Shown piece after piece: positions 1 to 9,842 of a stretch of DNA of 64,000 nt. Source of the DNA: Cellulophaga tyrosinoxydans (GTDB lineage: Bacteria; Bacteroidota; Bacteroidia; Flavobacteriales; Flavobacteriaceae); NCBI RefSeq assembly GCF_900176415.1, contig NZ_FWXO01000001.1, positions 1,236,053 through 1,300,052 on the forward strand, read 5' to 3'. How positions within the stretch are numbered: position 1 is the stretch's first letter; each line of letters opens with the position of its first letter. The notes beneath the pieces are model-generated. The model had not been told where the DNA came from and did no database searches. It saw only the letters and a program-made list of their open reading frames with translations. Made by a program: the position numbers and the translations under genes.

Positions 1-1527
1 TATGTTGTAGCGGATAAAGCAGGTAACTCTTACGACATGGTGTTTACTGGAATAAACATTAACAGAGCATGGAAAAGCGATGAACAGTGGTTTCAAGAGT
101 ATATAGGAACTTACGCAGGAATAGAATTATCTGGAAATCCATTGGGTTTAACAGATCAACAGAAGCATGATCAAGCTAGAGCAGTAGCAGATACTGGTAG
201 ATATTTACCAGGAACACCAGAATTTGAGGCTGCATTTAACAAAAGTATAAATGATCCAAACTTAGCTACAGGATCTAAATTTCAAGATGCTTCTAAATAC
301 TATCATTCAGATGCGAATTATAACTTTAGTCATTTAATTGATTTTGCTGAAATTCAAGTAGGAGGATCTTATAGAAGATATAGCTTAAATTCAGGAGGAA
401 CTATTTATACCGATTTTGATGGTCCAATAGACTATTCTGAATATGGAGTGTATACACAAATACAAAAGAAGATTGATCTTGCTAATGAAAAAAGCATAAA
501 ACTAACTGGATCAGTACGTTATGATAAATCAGAATTTTTTGATGGATTCTTCTCGCCACGTATTTCTGCAGGTTATACATTAAACAGAGATCATAATATA
601 AGAGCTTCTGTGCAAACAGGTTTTAGAAACCCAACAACACAAGATTTATTTATTGGATTAGATGCTGGTAGAGCTATTTTAGTTGGTTCTGCTCCTGATA
701 ATTTGGATCGTTATTCAACACCTTATGATGTTAGTCTAGCGGGTAGAAACGCTGGTCAACCAAATACAATTGAACAATCAGGTAGAGCTGCTTATGAAAA
801 TGCATATTCAGCACAGTCCGTAGAGACCTTTAAGATTACCAATAACGTGGCTGATTTAAAAGTTTCTAATCCAGATTTGGTAAAGCCCGAGCAGGTTACT
901 TCGGCAGAAATAGGATATCGCGGAAAAATTAACAAACTGGTTGTTGATTTTAGTGCCTATTACAATAGTTATAAAGACTTCATTTCTCAAGAAGTTGTTG
1001 ACGCACCTTATTATGGTGTTGCCGGTGATGGTAGTCTTTCTGTAGATGCTATCAGAAACGATGATGTACAACGCTATAGTACGTATACAAATTCTTCGGC
1101 CGATATTAATTCGTATGGAGCTTCTATAGGATTAGATATGAAAGTTCTTGGTAATTTTGATTTAGGAGGTAGTTATACTTTTACTAAACTAGATTTTGAT
1201 CGTGATGCTAACCCAGATGTTATGTTAAACTTTAACACTCCGGAACATAAGTTTAAAGCAAATTTCGGAAACGAAGAATTATTTAAAAACTTTGGATTTA
1301 ATCTATCTTATAGATTTAGCGATGATTATTTCTGGGAAGCTACCTTTGGAGAAGGCGTTGTTCCTGAATTCCATGTACTTGATGCTCAAGTAAGCTACGC
1401 TGTTCCGAGTATTAAATCTTTATTTAAATTGGGAGGAACAAACATTACAGGACAAGAGTACTTTACTGCTTTCGGAACAGGTTTTATTGGTTCTATGTAC
1501 TACCTATCTTGGACAATTAATAACTAA
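1..1527 (+). CDS. TonB-dependent outer-membrane receptor, C-terminal part (5' end outside window)
   Basis: The reading frame is open from the first base, so this is the C-terminal part (about 508 residues) of a larger protein. It shows the alternating aromatic and polar strands of a 22-strand TonB-dependent barrel, including an RNPTTQDLF-type segment, YNSYKDFI, and a final strand ending in SWTINN. The plug domain and signal peptide lie upstream of the window. Substrate cannot be told. The next gene starts 24 bases downstream on the same strand and encodes a GDSL-type lipoprotein, so the two are probably co-transcribed. The family call is secure; the role is unknown. Confidence 0.88.
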   Translation, partial: YVVADKAGNSYDMVFTGININRAWKSDEQWFQEYIGTYAGIELSGNPLGLTDQQKHDQARAVADTGRYLPGTPEFEAAFNKSINDPNLATGSKFQDASKYYHSDANYNFSHLIDFAEIQVGGSYRRYSLNSGGTIYTDFDGPIDYSEYGVYTQIQKKIDLANEKSIKLTGSVRYDKSEFFDGFFSPRISAGYTLNRDHNIRASVQTGFRNPTTQDLFIGLDAGRAILVGSAPDNLDRYSTPYDVSLAGRNAGQPNTIEQSGRAAYENAYSAQSVETFKITNNVADLKVSNPDLVKPEQVTSAEIGYRGKINKLVVDFSAYYNSYKDFISQEVVDAPYYGVAGDGSLSVDAIRNDDVQRYSTYTNSSADINSYGASIGLDMKVLGNFDLGGSYTFTKLDFDRDANPDVMLNFNTPEHKFKANFGNEELFKNFGFNLSYRFSDDYFWEATFGEGVVPEFHVLDAQVSYAVPSIKSLFKLGGTNITGQEYFTAFGTGFIGSMYYLSWTINN

Positions 1528-1551
1528 ACTGAATTCAAATCAATGTTTGAC

Positions 1552-3138
1552 ATGAAAAATTTAAAATATATATTCTTAGCTTCTTCACTTTTATTGTTTA
1601 CCAATTGTAACGATCCTGAAGATGTAGATTTAAACCCTATGGAAGTAGAAGAGCCAAAACCGGCTCTGGTTGCTGGTTCTGCTAACTTCTCAGATTATGT
1701 TGCCCTTGGCGCATCTTTTACTGCAGGCTATAGTGATGGAGCATTATTTAAAGCTTCGCAAGAAAATTCATTTCCAAAATTATTATCTAATCAGTTTGCA
1801 CTTGCTGGTGGCGGAAGTTTTACGCAGCCTCTTATGGCAGATAATACAGGTGCATTTTTAGGAATACCTACAAGTGCAGTTGGATATAGATTAGTATTTA
1901 ATGGTACAGGTCCACAAAGACTCAATGAGTTTTTTACTGCTCTAGGTGCTCCGGTACCACAGCCTACTACTAATCCTACTCAAAATTTGGGAAGTACTTT
2001 TAATAATGTGGGAGTTCCGGGAGCAAAAAGTTTTCATTTTACATTGCCAGGTTATGCGGCATTCAACCCTTATTATGCGCGTTTTGCAACTTCTGCATCT
2101 TCAACCATGTTAGGTGATGCTGCGGTTGCACAAAGTCCATCATTCTTTACTTTGTCTGAATTTGGCGGGAATGATGTTTTAAGTTTTGCCACATCTGGAG
2201 GTTTGGGAGTTGATAGAACAGGAGATCCTAATGCAGCTGGTTATAGTACGCTAGATATTACGGACCCAGGTTTATTTGGTCAAGTTTTAGAAGGTGTTGT
2301 TGGTCAATTAACAGCTAACGGTGCTAAAGGAGCTATAGCTAATTTACCAGATATAACAAGTCTGCCTTATTTTACAACAATACCTAATGATGCTTTAAAT
2401 TTAGATGCAGCTACTGCAGCTAGTTTAACAGGATTTTTTCAAGCAGTTACGGGTATTTTCACACAAGTATTAATTCAGCAACAAGTGCCACCGGCAAATG
2501 CACAAGCTTTAGCGGCTCAATATGCTATTACTTTTCAAGCTGGTCCAAACAGGTTTTTAATTGATGTTCCGGTGAGTCAAACAAATCCTTTAGGATTTAG
2601 ACAAATGACAGAAGATGAATTATTACTGCTTCCAATAAATCGTGCTGCTCTTGCTCAAGGTTATGGTTCTGTATTATTAACGCCACAAGTGCTTCAAGTT
2701 TTAGGTATTTTACAGGCTGGAGGAACACCAACTCCTGAACAGGCAGGTTTAGTGCTTGCAGCAGTTAATGGGATTGATGATAAAGATGCTCTTGATAGTT
2801 CAGAATTGTTGAGTATAAAAACAGCAACGGCTGCATATAATGCAAAAATTTCAGAAGTTGCTAATGCTGCTGGTTTAGCGCTAGTTGACTTAAATAGTGT
2901 TTTAGATGCTGCTTCAAATGGAGGGTTTACTTCTGGGAACTATAATTTCACCACAAATTTGGTTACAGGTGGTATAGTTAGTTTAGATGGGATTCATTTA
3001 AATTCAAGAGGTTACGCGGTAATGGCTAACGAATTCTTGAAAGCTATAGATGCCAAGTATGGTTCAAATTTTGAAGCTTCAGGATCATTACTGAATGTTG
3101 GGGATTATCCTACCAATTATTCTCCAACTCTTCAATAA
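1552..3138 (+). CDS. SGNH/GDSL-type hydrolase lipoprotein
   Basis: The protein has about 528 residues and begins with a lipoprotein signal peptide (lipobox LFTNC near residue 19). SGNH blocks are visible: GASFTAGY (nucleophile Ser near residue 55), GVPGAKS, FGGND (near 205) and DGIHLNSRG near 480 with the catalytic Asp and His. It is longer than typical 200-residue members because of inserts between blocks. Known members are esterases or lipases of the cell envelope; the substrate here is unknown. ATG at 1552 gives a standard signal peptide; ATG at 1543 is possible and adds three residues. It follows the receptor gene closely and ends at a strong terminator. Confidence 0.85.
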   Translation: MKNLKYIFLASSLLLFTNCNDPEDVDLNPMEVEEPKPALVAGSANFSDYVALGASFTAGYSDGALFKASQENSFPKLLSNQFALAGGGSFTQPLMADNTGAFLGIPTSAVGYRLVFNGTGPQRLNEFFTALGAPVPQPTTNPTQNLGSTFNNVGVPGAKSFHFTLPGYAAFNPYYARFATSASSTMLGDAAVAQSPSFFTLSEFGGNDVLSFATSGGLGVDRTGDPNAAGYSTLDITDPGLFGQVLEGVVGQLTANGAKGAIANLPDITSLPYFTTIPNDALNLDAATAASLTGFFQAVTGIFTQVLIQQQVPPANAQALAAQYAITFQAGPNRFLIDVPVSQTNPLGFRQMTEDELLLLPINRAALAQGYGSVLLTPQVLQVLGILQAGGTPTPEQAGLVLAAVNGIDDKDALDSSELLSIKTATAAYNAKISEVANAAGLALVDLNSVLDAASNGGFTSGNYNFTTNLVTGGIVSLDGIHLNSRGYAVMANEFLKAIDAKYGSNFEASGSLLNVGDYPTNYSPTLQ

Positions 3139-3162
3139 AATAGATTAGATTAAACAATAATT

Positions 3163-3190
3163 AAAAGCACCATTTTATGGTGCTTTTTTT
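3163..3190 (+). terminator. Rho-independent terminator after the receptor/lipase unit
   Basis: A 9-bp perfect stem (AAAAGCACC paired with GGTGCTTTT, loop of 7) runs into a T tract. It separates the upstream unit from atpD. Confidence 0.85.
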
Positions 3191-3238
3191 ATGTTCATAA
3201 AAATCAAAAAAACAATTTCTATTTAAAATGGAAAAACA

Positions 3239-3246
3239 TATCTTTG
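3239..3246 (+). promoter_or_regulatory. Putative -7 element of the atpD promoter
   Basis: TATCTTTG fits the Bacteroidota -7 consensus TAnnTTTG. It lies 82 bases before the atpD start and after the preceding terminator. No clear -33 TTG was seen at the expected distance. Confidence 0.55.
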
Positions 3247-3325
3247 CAGCCTGAAAAACATAGGTAACTATAAAATAGCGAATTATGTTTTTAAAGACGC
3301 TTTAATTCTAAACATAAATACTTAG

Positions 3326-4837
<1,512 letters not shown>

Positions 4838-4913
4838 CTAGTTGACGGTTGATAAGTTGTAGATTGTTTAAAACACCAGCAACCATCAATCATTAACCAA
4901 TAACTAAAAAAAC

Positions 4914-5195
4914 ATGTATTTAGAAATTGTATCACCAGAGGCCACTTTATTTTCAGGAGAAGTTACATCCGTAACTGTACCTGGTATTAATGGCGAGTTT
5001 CAAATGTTATCTAATCACGCACCTATAGTGTCATTACTGCAAGAAGGTGTTGTTACAATTCAGGGAACTAATATAGTAGTAGCGGAAGCCAATAAAGAAA
5101 AATTTTCAAAGAATAGTAATGGAGCAACTACACTAGCAATTGCAAGTGGAGCTGTAGAAATGAAAGATAATAAAGTGATTGTTTTAGCAGATTAA
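4914..5195 (+). CDS. atpC: F1Fo ATP synthase subunit epsilon, short form
   Basis: Epsilon belongs to the central stalk of F1. The protein has 93 residues and contains the N-terminal beta-sandwich (SPEATLFSGEVTSVTVPGI, then GEFQMLSNHAPIVSLL). The C-terminal helical hairpin that inhibits ATP hydrolysis in the usual 130-140 residue forms is absent. Short epsilons are known in this phylum, so this is probably not a truncation. It is co-transcribed with atpD and ends at a terminator. Confidence 0.93.
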   Translation: MYLEIVSPEATLFSGEVTSVTVPGINGEFQMLSNHAPIVSLLQEGVVTIQGTNIVVAEANKEKFSKNSNGATTLAIASGAVEMKDNKVIVLAD

Positions 5196-5224
5196 CAATA
5201 TCTGCAAAAAGAATAAGAATACTT

Positions 5225-5254
5225 AAAGCCATACATTAGTGTATGGCTTTTTTT
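5225..5254 (+). terminator. Rho-independent terminator of atpDC
   Basis: A 10-bp perfect stem (AAAGCCATAC with GTATGGCTTT, 6-base loop) is followed by a T run. It lies between convergent genes and may act for both. Confidence 0.88.
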
Positions 5255-5265
5255 GTAGATTTAAA

Positions 5266-5808
5266 TTATTTTGTTTTTAAAGAAACCACAATCCAATTTT
5301 CCCCGTCAGCACTAAAATGTGCAATTTGATCAAAACCTATCGCTAAATGTGCTTGTAATGACCGAGTGTTTTTTGCGTTAATGTCGGTTACTATAAAATC
5401 AAATTCCGGAGTAACATGTGTTTTCATAGCCTCATAAAGCCCTCTAAACACGCCTTTTTTTCTGTGATTTTTTGATACACAGACTTGACCCATCACAATA
5501 AATTTTTCATTTTTCAATAAATCTTCTTGACGAAGTAGGTCAAATAAAGGCTCTAAGACATCAATTTTATCACCAAAAGATGGGTGCATGCTTAAGGCAT
5601 AACCAGCTACTTCATCACCAAATTTGGCAATTGTATGCGGGCAAACTTCATTCATATCTTTTAATAGGTCAAAGGTATGCTCTACGGTGACAAAGCCTTC
5701 CCATTTTTTTTCTTCTTCAGATACATTTTTAAACAAATTGGCTTGTTGTAATGCTAATATTTGCTCTAATTCTTGATTAGATTTTGCAGTGGAATAAGTA
5801 ATTTCCAT
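5266..5808 (-). CDS. GNAT-family N-acetyltransferase
   Basis: The protein has 180 residues with a GNAT fold pattern. The strand FIVMGQVCVSKNHRKKGVFRGLYEAM contains the acetyl-CoA pyrophosphate loop (RKKGVFRG near residue 116), and the C-terminal part reads FIVTDINAKNTRSLQAHLAIGFDQI, as is usual for the family. No signal peptide, so it is cytoplasmic. The acceptor substrate cannot be inferred. The start follows the stop of the M61 peptidase gene by one base, so the pair is an operon. Confidence 0.82.
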   Translation of the reverse strand: MEITYSTAKSNQELEQILALQQANLFKNVSEEEKKWEGFVTVEHTFDLLKDMNEVCPHTIAKFGDEVAGYALSMHPSFGDKIDVLEPLFDLLRQEDLLKNEKFIVMGQVCVSKNHRKKGVFRGLYEAMKTHVTPEFDFIVTDINAKNTRSLQAHLAIGFDQIAHFSADGENWIVVSLKTK

Positions 5809-5809
5809 A

Positions 5810-7621
5810 TTACTCTATTTTAAGCCATGCTTTTCTATTGTTAAGTACTTTTTTTACTGGTTTCTCACCATTTTTTTCAACTAATTCAGTCCTATAATTT
5901 GGACTTGTAGTAAGTCTAACCTTCGTGCTTTTGATTGTTTCAAACCTTAGAAAATCAATCTTTAATTCGTCACCTATATGAAACTTTTTAAGAAAGTCCT
6001 GAAAACTTACTCCATTTGGGAATGGTTGATTATTAATGGCTGTAATTACATCACCTTTATCGAGTCCGGCTATATAGGCCGGACTTCCAATGGCGGTATT
6101 TCTTTGTATTTCGCCAAATAGATCATCATTAGTAGCAATAGCCGCTCCAAAATACGGAGTTGTATCATCTTGAATTAGGTCTACACCAACAGTTGCAAAT
6201 AGCGACTTATAATCTGGCATCTGACTTTTGTAGATATACTTATCAAAAAAATGTTCTCCAAATTCTTTGCCGGCGTAAGCATTTAAACTTACCTTCAGAT
6301 TTTCTATAGTGTAAGGAATTTCCTTTTTACCAAAAGAATTCCAAACAAGCTTCATATAATCGTCAAGATTTAACCCTTTTTCTCGTAAAGATAAATCTAA
6401 TGCCAATCCAAGAATACTACCATAGGAGTAATAGGAAATAAATGTATTTTCTCTATTAACAGGGTCTACAGATGTAGCTGCATCGACAAAAGGCGCTTGA
6501 TAACTCATTTCAATAGGGTTAAAAAATTGCCTTGCGGGCGAATTCCAGACGTAATTAAAGGTTCCTGATAAATCTTCAACATATTCTTCAGCACTTATTA
6601 ATTTTGCTCTACATAATATTAGATTGGTATAATAGCTGGTAAACCCTTCGGCAAACCATAATTCGCCGCTCATATTTGCTTCTTCAAAATTAAATGGCTC
6701 TAGAGTTTTTGGTCGAATACGCTCCACATTCCAAGAATGAAAAAATTCGTGAGATACCGTTCCGAGGTTATTTTTCATTCCACCATTTGCTAAACTTCTT
6801 ATGCTCGTAAGAATTGTTGAATTTCTGTGTTCCATACCATCACCTGAAGCATTTGGAATATAGCAGGCTAAAAAAGTATAGGTATTATAATCAAAATCAG
6901 GTAGTTCTCCATATACCTTTTGTTCTTCTAAAACAATGCTTTTTACTTTTTCAAAATAGGTATTTAGTTCTTCCTCTGTGCCATTATGATGTAGTACAAA
7001 TTGAATATTTTTTTTTCGTCCATCTTTTTCTAGAACTTCAAACTCTCGGATTCCAAAATTGCTCAATTCTGTAGGGCTATCCATAAAGTATTGTAAATTG
7101 GGAGCAGTATACGTTGTTCCGTTAGAAAGAGGCATCTGGGTGGCAATCTTCCAATTCAAATCTTCACGGAGTCTAAAATTTACTTCTATTTTTCTATCTG
7201 AGAATTCTGGTGAAAACATGAACGTAGCGGGAATATTTAAATGCGCATGAGTCTCATCTATTTGCGAGTAAGTACCATCACCTCTATCTGCAAATAAAGT
7301 ATATGAAATAGTTACCGTTCCATCATGTCCAGAGATATTCCATTGATAGGGGTTTGGTCTTGTTACTACCAAATTATTTCCTTCACTATCAGTGGCTTTA
7401 AAATTGTAAATATTTTTCGCAAATTCATGTAAAGCATAGCGTCCCGGTGATGATCTGCTCATTTGCACCGTAAAAATCTCTGTAGTAACCTCAGGAAAAG
7501 TTGCAGAAATTACCGCTTCGTGATGTATAGCGTTTTCGAATGAGATACTGTAGGTGTTGGTTTGGGCTAAAGTATATTGAAGCGTTAAAAAAAGTAGTAT
7601 TATTTGAGCTATAGATTTCAT
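5810..7621 (-). CDS. M61 family metallopeptidase with PDZ domain
   Basis: The 603-residue exported protein has a signal peptide ending near residue 20 (TLAQ). After an N-terminal beta domain comes the gluzincin site HEFFHSWNVERIRP near residue 290, and the third zinc ligand is likely the Glu in LWFAEGFTSYY about 30 residues later. A PDZ domain lies near 480-570 (GSPAYIAGLDKGDVITAINNQPF). M61 enzymes are glycyl aminopeptidase-like; this one would act in the periplasm or at the cell surface. It is divergent from bioF, whose upstream region overlaps the 5' end, and is followed directly by the acetyltransferase gene. Confidence 0.9.
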   Translation of the reverse strand: MKSIAQIILLFLTLQYTLAQTNTYSISFENAIHHEAVISATFPEVTTEIFTVQMSRSSPGRYALHEFAKNIYNFKATDSEGNNLVVTRPNPYQWNISGHDGTVTISYTLFADRGDGTYSQIDETHAHLNIPATFMFSPEFSDRKIEVNFRLREDLNWKIATQMPLSNGTTYTAPNLQYFMDSPTELSNFGIREFEVLEKDGRKKNIQFVLHHNGTEEELNTYFEKVKSIVLEEQKVYGELPDFDYNTYTFLACYIPNASGDGMEHRNSTILTSIRSLANGGMKNNLGTVSHEFFHSWNVERIRPKTLEPFNFEEANMSGELWFAEGFTSYYTNLILCRAKLISAEEYVEDLSGTFNYVWNSPARQFFNPIEMSYQAPFVDAATSVDPVNRENTFISYYSYGSILGLALDLSLREKGLNLDDYMKLVWNSFGKKEIPYTIENLKVSLNAYAGKEFGEHFFDKYIYKSQMPDYKSLFATVGVDLIQDDTTPYFGAAIATNDDLFGEIQRNTAIGSPAYIAGLDKGDVITAINNQPFPNGVSFQDFLKKFHIGDELKIDFLRFETIKSTKVRLTTSPNYRTELVEKNGEKPVKKVLNNRKAWLKIE

Positions 7622-7670
7622 GTTAAATATGTTTATTGCTACTAATATACTATATAAAACAAGGATATAC

Positions 7671-7678
7671 TACATTTG
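7671..7678 (+). promoter_or_regulatory. Putative -7 element of the bioF promoter
   Basis: TACATTTG fits TAnnTTTG and ends only four bases before the chosen bioF ATG at 7683. If it is used, the mRNA would have almost no leader. No good -33 element was seen, so support is moderate. Confidence 0.4.
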
Positions 7679-7682
7679 TAGT

Positions 7683-8843
7683 ATGGCAAATTTTCCTAAA
7701 AAATTATCTAAAAAATTAACGGAACGCGCAGCGCAAAACGCATTGCGTGAGCTGCCATTATCTTCTAATTTAATAGATTTTACATCGAATGATTATTTAG
7801 GATTTTCTAAAAATTTAAGCATTTATGAAAAAGCCTCAAAGCTACTTTCTGATGAAAACCATAAAAGAAATGGCGCCACAGGGTCTCGATTAATTTCAGG
7901 AAATTATAGCTTATACACTCAAGTTGAGCAAAATATTGCTTCGTTTCATCAGGTAGATTCAGCCTTAGTATTTAATTCTGGTTACGATGCTAATGTTGGT
8001 TTTTTTGGTGCGGTTCCGCAACGGGGAGATGTAATTTTATACGATGAATATATACATGCCAGTATTCGTGATGGTATTGCCATGAGTAACGCGAAGGCCT
8101 TTAAATTTAAGCACAATTCTTTAGAAGATTTAGGTAAGGTAATAAGAAGAATACAAGCTAACTTACCTTCAGAGTCAGAAATCTATGTAGTCACTGAATC
8201 TGTTTTTTCCATGGATGGAGATTCGCCCGATTTACAAAGTTTTGCTAAGTTATGTGCAGATAACGGGTACCATTTAGTGGTAGATGAAGCACATGCTATT
8301 GGTGTTTTCGGTTTTGATGGGCAAGGATTGCTATTTGATTTAGGAATTCAAAACCAAGTATTTGCACAAATTATAACTTATGGCAAAGCTATGGGTTGTC
8401 ACGGCGCTGCAATTTTAGGTAGTGATGCGCTAAAAGAATTTTTAATAAATTTTTCTCGAAGCTTTATTTACACAACAGGATTACCGCCACATTCTGTAGC
8501 TACAATTATGGCTGCTTATCAAGAACTAACTCAGGAAAAATCAAGTAGAGAAAAATTACAGCAATTAATTTCTTATATCCATGGTGAAGTAAAAAATCAA
8601 GGGTTAGAAACTGTTTTTATTCCAAGTAATTCAGCGATACATTGTTGTTTAATTCCGAATGCAGATAAAGTAAAAAAAGTAGCTAAGAATTTAGAAAAAA
8701 AGGGCTATAATGTAAAAGCTATTCTATCGCCAACAGTGCCATTAGGTCAAGAAAGACTTAGAATTTGTTTGCATAGCTACAATACTATTGAAGAAATTAA
8801 AAATCTTTTATCAATATTAAAAACAGCAATGACAAGCCTATGA
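7683..8843 (+). CDS. bioF: 8-amino-7-oxononanoate synthase-type enzyme
   Basis: This is a PLP-dependent alpha-oxoamine synthase that joins a pimeloyl thioester and L-alanine in the biotin pathway. The protein has 386 residues. Family signs are DFTSNDYLGFS near the N terminus, GATGSRLISGN, the DEAHAIGVFG motif near residue 201, and the PLP lysine in TYGKAMGCHGAAI near 235. The ATG at 7683 (MANFPKKL) is preferred over an in-frame ATG at 7620, because that one lies upstream of a -7 promoter element and overlaps the divergent gene. It overlaps the next gene by four bases. BioF is favoured over other members by its bioD and bioA neighbours. Confidence 0.93.
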   Translation: MANFPKKLSKKLTERAAQNALRELPLSSNLIDFTSNDYLGFSKNLSIYEKASKLLSDENHKRNGATGSRLISGNYSLYTQVEQNIASFHQVDSALVFNSGYDANVGFFGAVPQRGDVILYDEYIHASIRDGIAMSNAKAFKFKHNSLEDLGKVIRRIQANLPSESEIYVVTESVFSMDGDSPDLQSFAKLCADNGYHLVVDEAHAIGVFGFDGQGLLFDLGIQNQVFAQIITYGKAMGCHGAAILGSDALKEFLINFSRSFIYTTGLPPHSVATIMAAYQELTQEKSSREKLQQLISYIHGEVKNQGLETVFIPSNSAIHCCLIPNADKVKKVAKNLEKKGYNVKAILSPTVPLGQERLRICLHSYNTIEEIKNLLSILKTAMTSL

Positions 8844-9220
8844 GCGTTAAATTGGTAACGATTGCAACATTTGAATATGTAGCGGACTTACAAGTTTTAA
8901 AAACTAAATTAGAATCTGAAGGAATTCAAGTAGTGTTGAAAGATGAAAATGTTCTAAATTCCGACCCGATGATTAGCCATGCTATTGGAGGCGCTAAATT
9001 GCAAGTATTTAGGGAAGATGCAGAAAGAGCCATTGAAATTTATGATACTATTAGAAGCTATGCAATAGGGGATGATGGATTGCCAATTAAATGCCCTAAT
9101 TGTGGAGAAAGAAAATCTGAAAGATATTACAGTCGAAAAAATATTTTTCATAAACTATTTCCTTTTTTTGAAAAAAGAAAATACAAATGTTTAAATTGTA
9201 AGATGATTACAAAACCATAA
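8840..9220 (+). CDS. DUF2007-type protein with C-terminal zinc ribbon
   Basis: The protein has 126 residues. The N-terminal 75 residues (VTIATFEYVADLQVLKTKLE, then GGAKLQVFREDAERAIEI) match the small ferredoxin-like DUF2007 fold, which is thought to bind peptides or act in signal transduction. The C terminus has two CxxC knuckles (CPNC near 84 and CLNC near 118), a likely zinc ribbon. It is translationally coupled to bioF (ATGA overlap) and lies 4 bases before bioD. A role in biotin synthesis is suggested only by position; no function is established. Confidence 0.75.
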   Translation: MSVKLVTIATFEYVADLQVLKTKLESEGIQVVLKDENVLNSDPMISHAIGGAKLQVFREDAERAIEIYDTIRSYAIGDDGLPIKCPNCGERKSERYYSRKNIFHKLFPFFEKRKYKCLNCKMITKP

Positions 9221-9224
9221 TATT

Positions 9225-9842
9225 ATGCAGAAATTATTTGTAACTGGAATATCCACAGAGGTAGGGAAAACTATAGCTTCTGCTATATTAGTTGAAGCTT
9301 TGCAAGCGGATTATTGGAAACCTATTCAAGCGGGAGATTTAGAACATTCGGACAGTCATATAATCACAGAATTAATTTCTAATGCAAAAACTGTTATTCA
9401 TAAAAACAGCTATGCATTAAACACACCTATGAGTCCACATGCTGCCGCTAAATTAGATGGTTTAGAGATTGATAGGGAGCAAATAAACACTCCAGAAACC
9501 GATAATCATTTGGTTATTGAAGGTGCAGGTGGCTTGCTTGTGCCACTAAATGATGAAGATACTATACTCGATATTATCATGCCAAATTATAAAGTTGTTG
9601 TGGTTTCTAGGCATTATTTAGGGAGTATAAATCACACTTTGCTAACTGTAGGGTGGTTGCAAGAAAGGGGTTATGATGTTTATTTGATTTTTAGTGGTAA
9701 TGAAAATAAATCAACCGAAGAGATTATTGTAAAAAAAACAGGAGTACCAGTAATTGGTAGAATTAATGAGGAAGTTACTTTTGATAAGGCCACTATTAAA
9801 AAGTATGCGGAGCTTTTTAAACCTAAGCTGACTTTACTTTAA
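9225..9842 (+). CDS. bioD: Dethiobiotin synthetase
   Basis: BioD forms the ureido ring of dethiobiotin from DAPA, CO2 and ATP. The 205-residue protein opens with the P-loop (GISTEVGKTIASAIL, residues 7-21), carries KPIQAGD near residue 35 and the VIEGAGGLLVPL segment near 100, all typical of the family. It is the third gene in a tight unit with bioF. Its 3' end overlaps the convergent glycosyltransferase gene by nine bases. Confidence 0.95.
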   Translation: MQKLFVTGISTEVGKTIASAILVEALQADYWKPIQAGDLEHSDSHIITELISNAKTVIHKNSYALNTPMSPHAAAKLDGLEIDREQINTPETDNHLVIEGAGGLLVPLNDEDTILDIIMPNYKVVVVSRHYLGSINHTLLTVGWLQERGYDVYLIFSGNENKSTEEIIVKKTGVPVIGRINEEVTFDKATIKKYAELFKPKLTLL

